Notes: a model not told the origin generated them from the letters alone. DNA of 64,000 bases from Muricomes sp049840515 (GCA_049840515.1 JASGKW010000002.1:62001-126000); one strand, 5' to 3'. Shown: positions 54,892 to 63,328, numbered from the stretch's first letter. A program made the numbers and translations.

Positions 54892-55674
54892 CTATTTCCC
54901 GGCTTTTTCCACTGCCGCTTTCATACTTCTCACATATTCTTTCAAAGATTCCTCAGCCTTGCTTCCATATTTCTCTATTATCCGGACAATGGCACTTCCC
55001 ACAATGGCTCCATCGGAAACTGCTGCCATCTGTTCTGCCTGTTCAGGCGTGCTGATTCCAAAGCCCACCGCTGCCGGTACATCTGTCACTTCCCGGATTG
55101 ATGAAATCATAGACGCGATATCCGTCTCTATATTGCTTCTCACCCCGGTAACACCCATAGATGAAACTACATAGATAAAGCCTTTTGCTTCTTTTGCAAT
55201 CATCTGAATTCGCTGTTTTGAGGTTGGCCCTATCAGGGAAATAATATCTACCTGATGTGCCTCTGCAATTTCTGACATTTCCCCTTTTTCCTCATAAGGC
55301 AAATCAGGGATAATGATGCCATCTACCCCCAGTTCTTCACACTTTTGAAAAAAGTTTTCATATCCATAATGGAATACCGGATTCAAATAGGTCAGAAATA
55401 CAAGCGGTATCTGGCTCTTTTCTCTTATCCTACTTACAATTTCAAAAACTCCATCTACAGTCATGCCCTCTTTTAATGCCCGGATATTTGCATCCTGAAT
55501 TACAACGCCTTCCGCTGTAGGGTCAGAAAAGGGAATGCCAATCTCCACCAAATCTGCTCCGGCCTCCTCAATTGCCTGAATGTAATCCACCGTTTTTTCC
55601 AATGACGGGTCACCCGCTGTCAAAAAAGCAATAAAAGCTTTTCCGTTCTCAAATGCATTTTTAATCTTACTCAT
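54892..55674 (-). CDS. trpA: Tryptophan synthase alpha chain
   Basis: 260 residues: FIAFLTAGDPSLEKT, LVEIGIPFSDPTAEGVVIQ (catalytic Glu and Asp), GIIIPDLPYEE and SAMGVTG-type SSMGVTGVR. It splits indole-3-glycerol phosphate to indole. The start at 55674 lies inside the last codons of trpB (8-base overlap); the upstream in-frame ATG is within trpB and has no ribosome site. Last gene of the trp operon. Confidence 0.97.
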   Translation of the reverse strand: MSKIKNAFENGKAFIAFLTAGDPSLEKTVDYIQAIEEAGADLVEIGIPFSDPTAEGVVIQDANIRALKEGMTVDGVFEIVSRIREKSQIPLVFLTYLNPVFHYGYENFFQKCEELGVDGIIIPDLPYEEKGEMSEIAEAHQVDIISLIGPTSKQRIQMIAKEAKGFIYVVSSMGVTGVRSNIETDIASMISSIREVTDVPAAVGFGISTPEQAEQMAAVSDGAIVGSAIVRIIEKYGSKAEESLKEYVRSMKAAVEKAGK

Positions 55675-56851
55675 GGATGTCCACCCCCTTATATCTGGCA
55701 ATCGCCGCCACATCTTTATCTCCACGCCCTGACAGGCAGATAATCATAATCTCGTCCTTTTTCATAGCGGGCGCAATTTTCTTTGCATATGCCACAGCAT
55801 GGGCACTTTCCACCGCACAGATAATTCCTTCTGTCCTCGCCAGATACTCAAATGCCTCCACCGCTTCATCGTCAGTTATTGCCGCATATTCCGCTCTGCC
55901 CGAATCTCTCAGATATGCATGTTCCGGGCCGATTCCCGGATAGTCCAGACCGGCAGAAATAGAGTATACAGGAGCAATCTGGCCATGCTCATCCTGGCAG
56001 AAATATGATTTCATTCCATGAAACACTCCCTTTTCTCCCTTTGCCATCGTTGCTGCATGCTTATCTGTATCTATGCCGCTTCCTGCTGCCTCACATCCAA
56101 TCAACTTTACTTCTGCATCCGGGATAAAATTATAAAACATTCCCATAGCATTGCTTCCGCCGCCCACACAGGCTAGTACTGCGGAAGGCAGTTTTCCCTC
56201 CATCTCCAGAATCTGTTCTCTGGCTTCCTGGCTGATGATGCTCTGAAAATCTCTTACTATCATAGGGAACGGATGGGGCCCCATAACAGAACCGAGCACA
56301 TAGTGGGTGTCAGATATCCTGCTGGTCCACTCCCGCATAGTCTCATTTACCGCATCTTTCAGTGTCTGAGTTCCGCTGGTCACTGAATGAACTTTTGTGC
56401 CCAGCAGCTCCATTCTGTATACATTCAAAGCCTGACGGTCTGTGTCCTCTTTTCCCATAAACACTTCACATTCCAACCCCAGCAATGCCGCTGCCGTAGC
56501 TGTGGCAACACCATGCTGTCCTGCACCTGTCTCAGCAATCACCCTGGTCTTTCCCATCTTCTTTGCAAGAAGAACCTGTCCCAGCACGTTATTAATCTTG
56601 TGAGAACCTGTGTGATTCAAATCCTCTCTCTTTAAATAAATCTTTGCTCCACCTAAATCCTCTGTCATTTTCTCCGCATAATACAACCGGGACGGGCGGC
56701 CCGCATAATCATTTAACAGGGTGGTCAATTCCTCCTGAAATTTTGCATCTTTCCTGTAATATTCGTATTGTTCTTCCAAATGAATCAATTCGTTCATAAG
56801 TGTTTCAGAGATATACTGTCCTCCAAACTCACCGTATCTTCCTTTCGACAT
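55667..56851 (-). CDS. trpB: Tryptophan synthase beta chain
   Basis: 394 residues. The PLP Lys lies in HTGSHKINNVLGQ, with GAGQHGVATATAAALLGLECEVFMG, GGGSNAMGMF and SAGLDYPGIGPEHAYL. It joins indole and serine. It overlaps trpF by 23 bases and trpA by 8, indicating coupled translation. AGGAGG is upstream of the ATG. Confidence 0.98.
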   Translation of the reverse strand: MSKGRYGEFGGQYISETLMNELIHLEEQYEYYRKDAKFQEELTTLLNDYAGRPSRLYYAEKMTEDLGGAKIYLKREDLNHTGSHKINNVLGQVLLAKKMGKTRVIAETGAGQHGVATATAAALLGLECEVFMGKEDTDRQALNVYRMELLGTKVHSVTSGTQTLKDAVNETMREWTSRISDTHYVLGSVMGPHPFPMIVRDFQSIISQEAREQILEMEGKLPSAVLACVGGGSNAMGMFYNFIPDAEVKLIGCEAAGSGIDTDKHAATMAKGEKGVFHGMKSYFCQDEHGQIAPVYSISAGLDYPGIGPEHAYLRDSGRAEYAAITDDEAVEAFEYLARTEGIICAVESAHAVAYAKKIAPAMKKDEIMIICLSGRGDKDVAAIARYKGVDIHE

Positions 56852-57452
56852 CTCGAATCCTCCTAACTGCCTCTCTTATTTTTTCTTTGTCTTTTTTACC
56901 TTCTGTTTCCACTCCACTGCTCATATCCACCCCGCAGGGCTGTACCTGCTGCGCCGCATCAGCGACATTCCCCGGATGCAGCCCTCCAGCTAGAAAAAAT
57001 GGTTTTGCAAGATACCCAATGCGCCCATAATCAAATGCCTGACCAGTGCCCCCTGCTCCGCTGTCTAAAAGCAGATAATCCACACTGCTGGAATCCCAGC
57101 ACTCAATCTTTTCAGAAAAATCTTCTGCCGTCATAGATATCGCCTTTATAACAGGAACATCACAGCACTTCTTCAAATTTTCCATATATTCCACATCCTC
57201 ACTGCCGTGAAGCTGCACTACATCTATAATCATCCTTTCAGCCAAATCCAGTATAACATCCAGTTTCTCATCCACAAAAACTCCCACAGCCAATATGCCT
57301 GGATTCAACTCACTTTTAAGTAAAGCCGCCTGCTCAGGCGTGACATACCTGCGGCTGTTTTTCGCAAACACAAAGCCAATCAAATCCGGCCTAACTTCAT
57401 TCACCGCCTCAATATCTTCAAGACGGGTCAGCCCACAAATCTTAATCTTCAT
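56829..57452 (-). CDS. trpF: Phosphoribosylanthranilate isomerase
   Basis: 207 residues, small TIM barrel: KICGLTRLEDIEAVNEVRPDLIGFVF, VQLHG and LLDSGAGGTGQAFDY, AGGLHPGNV, GVDMSSGVE. GGAAGGAGGG is 5 bases before the ATG at 57452. It follows trpC after a gap that holds two palindromic repeats. Confidence 0.96.
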   Translation of the reverse strand: MKIKICGLTRLEDIEAVNEVRPDLIGFVFAKNSRRYVTPEQAALLKSELNPGILAVGVFVDEKLDVILDLAERMIIDVVQLHGSEDVEYMENLKKCCDVPVIKAISMTAEDFSEKIECWDSSSVDYLLLDSGAGGTGQAFDYGRIGYLAKPFFLAGGLHPGNVADAAQQVQPCGVDMSSGVETEGKKDKEKIREAVRRIRDVERKIR

Positions 57453-57480
57453 AATCCCTCCTTCCTGCAAAGAATCTCCA

Positions 57481-57525
57481 CAAAGGGGTCAGTCCCTTTT
57501 GAACTCCATTATCAGAATATTCTGA
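57481..57525 (-). repeat. Bipartite palindromic repeat, copy C
   Basis: Plus strand CAAAGGGGTCAGTCCCTTTT, GAACTCCATTATC, AGAATATTCTGA. Lies between trpC and trpF. See copy A. Confidence 0.85.
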
Positions 57526-57535
57526 AAACGGTCTG

Positions 57536-57556
57536 CAAAGGGGTCAGACCCCTTTG
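57536..57556 (-). repeat. Palindromic repeat, half copy D overlapping the trpC stop
   Basis: Only the first palindrome (CAAAGGGGTCAGACCCCTTTG, 21 bases) is present, and the TGA of trpC lies in its centre. The last residues of TrpC (EFKGV) are encoded by this arm. 11 bases from copy C. Confidence 0.85.
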
Positions 57557-58346
57557 AACTCACTCAGCAGCTTGCTTTTATCGGCACTTCTCATGAGTGT
57601 TTCTCCTATCAGTACAGCATCTGTGCCATTTTTTCTCAACCGCCTTATGTCCTCAGCCGTTTTTATCCCACTTTCGGACACATATAGCACTTTATCAGGT
57701 ACCAGGCTCCGAAGGCGCTCGCTTGTGTGAATATCCACCTGAAATGTTTTTAAGTCTCTGTTATTTACTCCCACTATCTTTGCACCGCATTCCAAAGCTC
57801 TTTTTACTTCTTCTTCCGTATGTGCTTCCACCAATACCGATAGTCCCAGTTCTTCGGCAATTCTCATATATTCCTGTAATTCTTGATTATCCAGTATTGC
57901 ACAAATCAGGAGCACTGCTGATGCACCTATTATTTTTGCCTCATAGAGCATATAAGCATCTACTGTAAAATCTTTTCTTAAGATGGGGATGTTTACTTTC
58001 TGTGAAATTTCCTTTAAAAGGTGTCACTCCCCTGAAAATAATAAGGTTCCGTCAGAACTGACAGTGCGGATGCTCCCGCCGCTTCGTATTCTTCTGCTAT
58101 TTTCAGATAAGGAAAATCTTCTGCTATCACGCCTTTTGAAGGGGAAGCTTTCTTTACTTCACAGATGAAAGACATTCCTTCTCTCTTCAAAACTCTTTCA
58201 AAAGGAAATGAAAACCTCCCTCCTTGCTCCTCTTTCTCTTTATATGCCAGCTTATATGCCTCTTCTTTTAATCTTTCCTCTGGTGTACTTTTCTTTTTTT
58301 CCTCTATTCTTACTCTTGTCTTAGCTGCAATTTCATCTAATATCAT
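57544..58346 (-). CDS. trpC: Indole-3-glycerol phosphate synthase (frameshifted)
   Basis: Makes indole-3-glycerol phosphate from the Amadori compound. ICEVKKASPSKGVI and LSVLTEPYYFQGS are in the upstream frame, LLICAILDNQELQEY, VLVEAHTEEEVKRALE, VGVNNRDLKTFQVD and SESGIKTAEDI in the downstream one. A T is missing from the run at 58016-58019 (AAAA on the plus strand); adding one reads SDTFLKEISQKVNIPILRKDF and gives 267 residues. The C-terminus comes from a palindromic repeat. Confidence 0.94.
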
Positions 58347-58357
58347 ATTTACCCGCC

Positions 58358-59377
58358 TTACTCTTCGTCATTGGAATACTGAATAAATTGCTCTAACTTT
58401 TCGTTAGCCTTACCACTGTCAATAGTTTCTTCGGCAAGCTTCACGCCCTCTTCCAGAGTATCCGCTTTCCCCGCCACATAAAGAGCCGCCCCGGCGTTTA
58501 AAAGAACTGCATTTCGTTTCGCTCCCCGCTCCTCACCCTGCAAGATTGCACGGGCAATTTGGGCATTATCCTGTGGTGTTCCCCCTGTCAGCTCCGATTT
58601 ATCACATCGGGCAAATCCAAACTGTTCCGGGGTAATGGTGTAAGAGTGGAATTCTCCATCCTTGATTTCACACACAGTGGTAGGTGCACTCATAGATATT
58701 TCATCCAATTTATCCTGGCCGTAGACCACCATTGCATTTTTTACCCCCAGCTTCGCCAGCACTCTCGCCAGAGGCTCCACGAGCGCTTCTTCATACACTC
58801 CCATCACCTCCATATTTGCCCCTGCCGGGTTAGCCAGAGGGCCAAGAATATTAAAAATAGTCCGTATTCCCAACTCTTTTCTGACTGGCGCGACATATTT
58901 CATAGCAATATGGTAATTCTGGGCAAATAAGAAACAGATTCCAATTTTCTCCAAGAGTTGTGCACTTTTCTCAGGCGGTATAGTAATTTTCACGCCAAGC
59001 GCCTCCAGGACGTCAGCCGCACCACTCTTGCTGGATGCTGCACGGTTTCCATGTTTCGCTACAGGCACCCCCGCCGCCGCAATTACCAGAGAAGAGGTGG
59101 TTGAAATATTAAAAGAATTTGCCCCATCACCGCCTGTGCCTACAATTTCCAGGGCATCCACATTGTGCAAAAGCTTAACACAGTGCTCCCTCATGCCTGC
59201 TGCCGAAGCTGTAATCTCATCAATAGTCTCCCCCTTCAGGCTCATGGCCGTCAGATAAGAACTCATCTGCACATTGCTCGCTTCCCCGCTCATAATCTCA
59301 TCCATAACCTGATAAGCTTCCTTATATGTCAAATCTTCCTTGTTTGCTAACTTTAAAATTGCTTCTTTAATCATCAT
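58358..59377 (-). CDS. trpD: Anthranilate phosphoribosyltransferase
   Basis: 339 residues. The PRPP-binding GTGGDGANSFNISTTSSLV, KHGNRAASSKSGAADVLEALG and RTIFNILGPLANPA are all typical. It adds the phosphoribosyl group of PRPP to anthranilate. AAAGGA precedes the ATG. A single domain, not fused to TrpG. Confidence 0.98.
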   Translation of the reverse strand: MMIKEAILKLANKEDLTYKEAYQVMDEIMSGEASNVQMSSYLTAMSLKGETIDEITASAAGMREHCVKLLHNVDALEIVGTGGDGANSFNISTTSSLVIAAAGVPVAKHGNRAASSKSGAADVLEALGVKITIPPEKSAQLLEKIGICFLFAQNYHIAMKYVAPVRKELGIRTIFNILGPLANPAGANMEVMGVYEEALVEPLARVLAKLGVKNAMVVYGQDKLDEISMSAPTTVCEIKDGEFHSYTITPEQFGFARCDKSELTGGTPQDNAQIARAILQGEERGAKRNAVLLNAGAALYVAGKADTLEEGVKLAEETIDSGKANEKLEQFIQYSNDEE

Positions 59378-59414
59378 AATTTATTTCCTTTCTACCACCT
59401 GCATGGCTGAACTG

Positions 59415-59975
59415 TTATAAAAAGTTTCTGATAATTTGTGCCCCGTCCGGTGTCAAAATGGATTCTGGGTGAAACTGTACTCCATACACTGGATATTCCC
59501 GGTGCTCTACTGCCATGATTTCTCCATCTTTTGTCCGGGCTGTTACTTTGAGCGCAGAAGGCAGGGTTTCTTCATCCACCGCAAGTGAGTGATATCGGGC
59601 CACCTGTATGCTTTCCTTCATTCCCTTAAAGAGTTTACTGTCCCGGTCCAAAGATGCTTGTGATGTTTTCCCATGCATCAACTGTGTGGCATAAGTAATT
59701 TTTCCGCCGAACGCCTGGCAAATTGTCTGATGTCCCAGGCATACCCCAAGTATGGGGATTTCTCCCGCCAGCTTTTCTACAACTTCCAGACAAATGCCCG
59801 CATCATCAGGTCTGCCGGGCCCCGGTGACAGGATGATAGCTTCCGGTTTCATTTCACGGATTTCCTCCACAGTTCTTTCGTCATTGCGGATGACCACAAT
59901 ATTTTCCTGTTCTGCTCCAATCAATTGATATAGATTGTAAGAAAAACTGTCATAATTATCAATCAATACTATCAT
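59415..59975 (-). CDS. trpG: Anthranilate synthase glutamine amidotransferase subunit
   Basis: 186 residues, class I amidotransferase: LIDNYDSFSYNL, LSPGPGRP, the nucleophile Cys in GVCLGHQTI and the His-Glu pair in GVQFHPESI. It supplies ammonia to TrpE. Its ATG overlaps the trpE stop by 4 bases. Confidence 0.97.
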   Translation of the reverse strand: MIVLIDNYDSFSYNLYQLIGAEQENIVVIRNDERTVEEIREMKPEAIILSPGPGRPDDAGICLEVVEKLAGEIPILGVCLGHQTICQAFGGKITYATQLMHGKTSQASLDRDSKLFKGMKESIQVARYHSLAVDEETLPSALKVTARTKDGEIMAVEHREYPVYGVQFHPESILTPDGAQIIRNFL

Positions 59976-61450
59976 GATTCCATCCCCTCTCCCGCTTTTT
60001 CAATGGCATTTGTCACAGCTTTGGCCTTATTCAGACATTCTTGATATTCCATCTCAGGCACACTGTCCGCTACAATTCCAGCCCCGGAACACACATAAAT
60101 ATGTCCGCTCTTGGCATAGGCCATTCTGATAGCGATACACGTATCTAAGTTTCCTGTAAAATCAATGTATCCCACCGCGCCACCGTAGATGCCGCGCTTA
60201 CAGTCTTCCAACTCATCAATAATCTCACATGCCCGTATTTTAGGCGCTCCGGATAAAGTTCCTGCGGGGAGAATTGCATCTATGGTGTCCATAAAATCTT
60301 TGTCTTCCCGAATTTCACCTCTCACGGTAGAACCAATATGCATTACATGTGAAAACCTCTCAATACTCTGATATTTTTCTAATTTCACTGTACCAATCTT
60401 ACTGATTTTTCCAATATCATTTCTTCCCAAATCCACCAGCATATTATGTTCTGCCAGTTCTTTTTCATCTGCCAGAAGTTCCTGCTCCAGACGCTGGTCC
60501 TCCTCATAGGTATCTCCCCGTTTCCTCGTACCCGCCAAAGGAAAGGTGTGAAGTTCTCCATCCTCCAGCTTAACCAGTGTTTCAGGGGAAGCACCCGCAA
60601 TTTCAATATCCTTGCTGGAAAAATAAAACATATAGGGTGAGGGGTTCGTACTTCTCAAAACCCGGTACACATCCAGAATACTTCCCTCTATTTCCGCCGA
60701 CAGACGGTTGGATAACACCACCTGGAAAATATCTCCCTCATAGATATGATGTTTTGCCTGCTCTACCATCTTGCAGTATGTTTCCTCTGTAAAATGAGGT
60801 TTCAGTTCACTTTTTAATGTCAGTGGAGCATACTGTTTTCGTTCTCCTGTTGTCACAATGCTTTTTAGTCTGTCCAGACGCCCAAGTGCTTTTTCATATT
60901 CCTGTTTTACATCTCCGTCCAGCGACATGCTTACAATCAAAATCATTTTCTGCCTTAAATTATCAAATACAATAACCTGGTCAAAAAGCATCAAATCCAC
61001 ATCTCTAAAATGTGCTTCATCTCTCGCGTTAAGTTTTAATGATGGTTCTGCATACTTAATATAATCATAAGAAAAATATCCTACCAGACCACCCGTAAAA
61101 GAAGGCATTCCCTCTACTTTCGGTGCCCGGTGATTTTCCACAATCTCACGAATGTATTCTCCCGGATAGGCAGTCTCAAACTCTTTTGTTTCTCCATTCT
61201 TAATGCAGCACACTCCATTTCTGCAGCTAATCTCCATGGTAGGTTCAAACCCCAGAAAGCTATAACGTCCCCAACGTTTAGCATCCTCAGCACTCTCCAG
61301 CATATAACAATGCTCACTCACATTTTTCAAGACCTGTAACACCCCGATAGGTGTATACATATCTGAAAATAACTCTACACTAACCGGCATGGTGTGATAT
61401 TTGCCGGTTGCCGCAAACTCTTTTGCTTTCTTTAAATCTGGATAAGCCAT
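59972..61450 (-). CDS. trpE: Anthranilate synthase component I
   Basis: 492 residues. N-terminal half with ESAEDAKRWGRYSFLG, where feedback by tryptophan is expected, then the chorismate-binding core GDIFQVVLSNRL, PSPYMFYFSSKDIEIAGASPETLVKL, TFPLAGTRKRG, HNMLVDLGRNDIGKIS and PAGTLSGAPKIRACEIIDE. AAGGAG is 5 bases before the ATG. First gene of trpEGDCFBA, behind a T-box. Confidence 0.98.
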   Translation of the reverse strand: MAYPDLKKAKEFAATGKYHTMPVSVELFSDMYTPIGVLQVLKNVSEHCYMLESAEDAKRWGRYSFLGFEPTMEISCRNGVCCIKNGETKEFETAYPGEYIREIVENHRAPKVEGMPSFTGGLVGYFSYDYIKYAEPSLKLNARDEAHFRDVDLMLFDQVIVFDNLRQKMILIVSMSLDGDVKQEYEKALGRLDRLKSIVTTGERKQYAPLTLKSELKPHFTEETYCKMVEQAKHHIYEGDIFQVVLSNRLSAEIEGSILDVYRVLRSTNPSPYMFYFSSKDIEIAGASPETLVKLEDGELHTFPLAGTRKRGDTYEEDQRLEQELLADEKELAEHNMLVDLGRNDIGKISKIGTVKLEKYQSIERFSHVMHIGSTVRGEIREDKDFMDTIDAILPAGTLSGAPKIRACEIIDELEDCKRGIYGGAVGYIDFTGNLDTCIAIRMAYAKSGHIYVCSGAGIVADSVPEMEYQECLNKAKAVTNAIEKAGEGMES

Positions 61451-61478
61451 AAATACTCCTTTCAGTCAGGGATTTCTT

Positions 61479-61523
61479 CAAAGGGGTCTGACCCCTTTGA
61501 AGACCATTTTCTGAATATTCTGA
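61479..61523 (-). repeat. Bipartite palindromic repeat, copy E
   Basis: Plus strand CAAAGGGGTCTGACCCCTTT, GAAGACCATTTTC, TGAATATTCTGA. Lies between the T-box terminator and trpE, so it is transcribed only on read-through. See copy A. Confidence 0.87.
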
Positions 61524-61540
61524 TTTTTCCTGAATAATAC

Positions 61541-61840
61541 AAAAAATCCGCCCCTGACATTACAAATTTAGGTAATGTCAAGGACGGATTGAAAATTCAA
61601 TTCGCGGTGCCACCTTGATTCACAGAAGACGATTCCCCTGTGCACTTAACAAGATACTAACATATCTCTGGCGACTGACGTACGCCCTTACGTCATGTTA
61701 TACTAAGCTTTCAGCCTTTCCCACATGCCCTCAGCGGTCCATTTAACAAACTGCGTTTACCTGATTCCCACCACCTCAGGCTCTCTGTGAATGCACGATA
61801 TGTTTTTATCTCCGCTTCAACGGTTTCACTTATGAAGTTA
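61541..61840 (-). promoter_or_regulatory. Tryptophan T-box leader of the trp operon
   Basis: On the minus strand the T-box core AAGGTGGCACCGCG is at 61603-61616. A terminator follows (AATCCGTCCTTGACATTACC pairing with TAATGTCAGGGGCGGATT, then TTTTTT, 61541-61590). The specifier trinucleotide UGG (61739-61741) sits in the AAAUGGACC context expected at the 3' side of the specifier loop, matching tRNA-Trp. Uncharged tRNA-Trp should stabilise the antiterminator and let transcription enter trpE. Confidence 0.93.
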
Positions 61841-61846
61841 TGGTCT

Positions 61847-61876
61847 ATTATATACGCTCTTCTTCAAAAATGTCAA
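61847..61876 (-). promoter_or_regulatory. trp operon promoter
   Basis: Minus strand TTGACA (61871-61876), 18-base spacer, TATAAT (61847-61852), just upstream of the T-box leader. Confidence 0.85.
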
Positions 61877-61941
61877 TGTGCAAATTTATCTTTTTTCACA
61901 CTTTTGTTTTACATTTTGTTCTTTCCGCGTTTAACTACTTA

Positions 61942-62571
61942 TTAAATTCCCTTTTTATACAGCAAATAAGAATATGCAGAGGGGATAATCAAAATTGCAG
62001 CTATGACCACTATGAACAATATCAGAAGCTGCAAAAATGCGTTTAAAATAAATATAAGCCCTCCTGCAATAAACAGCTTTCCTGAAAGCCTGCTGGTCCG
62101 GTTCCAGTTCTCTGTGCTGTTTAGCGTCCATGGCAGCCTGATTCCCACCGTGTAGCTTTGTTTACTCTTTGGCATATAATTTCCAATTGCAAGAAACATG
62201 ACTCCTATCAGAAGACACGCCCCCATACCTATGTTCAAATGCATCCCCACTGCCATGCCATAAATCATAAGACAGCAAACCCATGATGTGACGGGAACAA
62301 TACAGAGCACTACATTTAACATTTTAGGACTGATATTTTTTCTCTTAGGATCATTTAAAGTTCCAAATATGCAAATCAGATGTATCAGCAGCAATAATGA
62401 GGGCAGGCCAAACACTGCGAAACCTTTGCTGCTCCAACCATTTGCCACATTATTCATTCCCCAGTGCGTGGCAATTGTATCCGGCAGTTTATTCCAGAGT
62501 AAAATCCCCGCCAACATTGGAAGTATGGCCATGATACTTGTGATAATTATTCTTTTCAAATATAGTTTCAT
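61942..62571 (-). CDS. SdpI-family membrane protein (DUF1648 + SdpI)
   Basis: 209 residues, six membrane segments. The N-terminal DUF1648 signature is LWNKLPDTIATHWGMNNVANGWSSK; the C-terminal SdpI motif is VGIRLPWTLNSTENWNRTSRLSGKL. In Bacillus subtilis SdpI is the immunity protein against the SdpC toxin and, with SdpR, sequesters the repressor. Here the SdpR-like gene is directly upstream by 1 base; no SdpC-like toxin gene is in the window. Confidence 0.9.
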   Translation of the reverse strand: MKLYLKRIIITSIMAILPMLAGILLWNKLPDTIATHWGMNNVANGWSSKGFAVFGLPSLLLLIHLICIFGTLNDPKRKNISPKMLNVVLCIVPVTSWVCCLMIYGMAVGMHLNIGMGACLLIGVMFLAIGNYMPKSKQSYTVGIRLPWTLNSTENWNRTSRLSGKLFIAGGLIFILNAFLQLLILFIVVIAAILIIPSAYSYLLYKKGI

Positions 62572-62572
62572 A

Positions 62573-62845
62573 TTATTTATCTCCTTTCAAGTCTGACAGC
62601 CAAAGCATAATTTCCTCCACTACCGAGGTGTTCAATTCATAATAAACATAATTCTTCACCTTTGTCTCCCATACCAGATCAGCCTTTTTTAATACGCCAA
62701 GATGATAAGAAATGGTTGCCCCTGTCATATCAAAATGACTTCCGATTTCCCCGGCAGAGAGAGGCGCTTCTTTCAGCAATACTAATATCTCCCTGCGCAC
62801 GGGGTCTGACAGCGCCTTAAATGTCTCTGCAAAACTCATCCGCAT
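62573..62845 (-). CDS. ArsR-family regulator, SdpR-like
   Basis: 90 residues, winged helix: FKALSDPVRREILVLLKEAPLSAGEIGSHFDMTGATISYHLGVLKKADLV. No Cys metal site of the ArsR type is present. This length and partner match SdpR, the autorepressor of sdpRI. Two operator-like palindromes lie upstream (62875-62890 and 62930-62947). Confidence 0.92.
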   Translation of the reverse strand: MRMSFAETFKALSDPVRREILVLLKEAPLSAGEIGSHFDMTGATISYHLGVLKKADLVWETKVKNYVYYELNTSVVEEIMLWLSDLKGDK

Positions 62846-62874
62846 CCTTCCTTCCTTTCTTTCTCAAAACCTAT

Positions 62875-62923
62875 TTAGAAATCTATCTAATTACTTTATA
62901 TCACAGCCGACAGTAAAAAACAA
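62875..62923 (-). promoter_or_regulatory. sdpRI-like promoter and operator
   Basis: Minus strand TTGTTT (62918-62923), 17-base spacer, TATAAA (62895-62900). The palindrome TTAGATAGATTTCTAA (62875-62890) lies just downstream of the -10, fitting repression by the ArsR-like product. A similar TTTAGATAAAATTCTAAA is at 62930-62947, beyond the -35. Confidence 0.55.
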
Positions 62924-62954
62924 CAGGTATTTAGAATTTTATCTAAATACCTGT
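62915..62954 (-). terminator. Terminator of the 104-residue gene
   Basis: ACAGGTATTTAGA and TCTAAATACCTGT form a perfect 13-base-pair stem, followed on the minus strand by TGTTTTTT. The stem contains the second operator-like sequence. Confidence 0.8.
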
Positions 62955-62970
62955 TTTCAACCAAATCCCA

Positions 62971-63285
62971 CTATTTATTTTTCTGATTTGTTCTTGTTTT
63001 TCTTGTTCTGTCACTGCCAAAGACATCAAGGATATCTATATCAGGCATACCCACACTTCTATATGATTCAGATAATTGGGGACTTACCATTGCTTTTGAC
63101 GTCTTTTTGCTGCCCATAGCCTCTTCTTCCGTCTCAAACAATCTGTCTTCCGGTAACTTCAACGCACCGCATGCCCCAATCAATTGTACAATATAAGTTT
63201 TACCCTGCTTGCTGACGACCTTTACCTGAACTACCTCTGAATTATCCTCTAAAATAAAGCATGTATCACCACGTTTAAACGGCAT
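62971..63285 (-). CDS. Hypothetical protein, N-terminal SH3/KOW-like beta region
   Basis: 104 residues, not recognised. The first 45 (MPFKRGDTCFILEDNSEVVQVKVVSKQGKTYIVQLIG) look like a small beta-barrel of the SH3/KOW type; the middle part GALKLPEDRLFETEEEAM is acidic, and the tail is basic (DRTRKTRTNQKNK), suggesting nucleic-acid or ribosome contact. AAGGAGG fits the ATG at 63285; the GTG nine bases upstream overlaps it. Own promoter (TTGACA 63352-63357, 17-base spacer, TATAGT 63329-63334) and own terminator. Confidence 0.7.
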   Translation of the reverse strand: MPFKRGDTCFILEDNSEVVQVKVVSKQGKTYIVQLIGACGALKLPEDRLFETEEEAMGSKKTSKAMVSPQLSESYRSVGMPDIDILDVFGSDRTRKTRTNQKNK

Positions 63286-63328
63286 GTCACCCACCTCCTT
63301 CGATTACAAATCATTAAATCTAATACAT

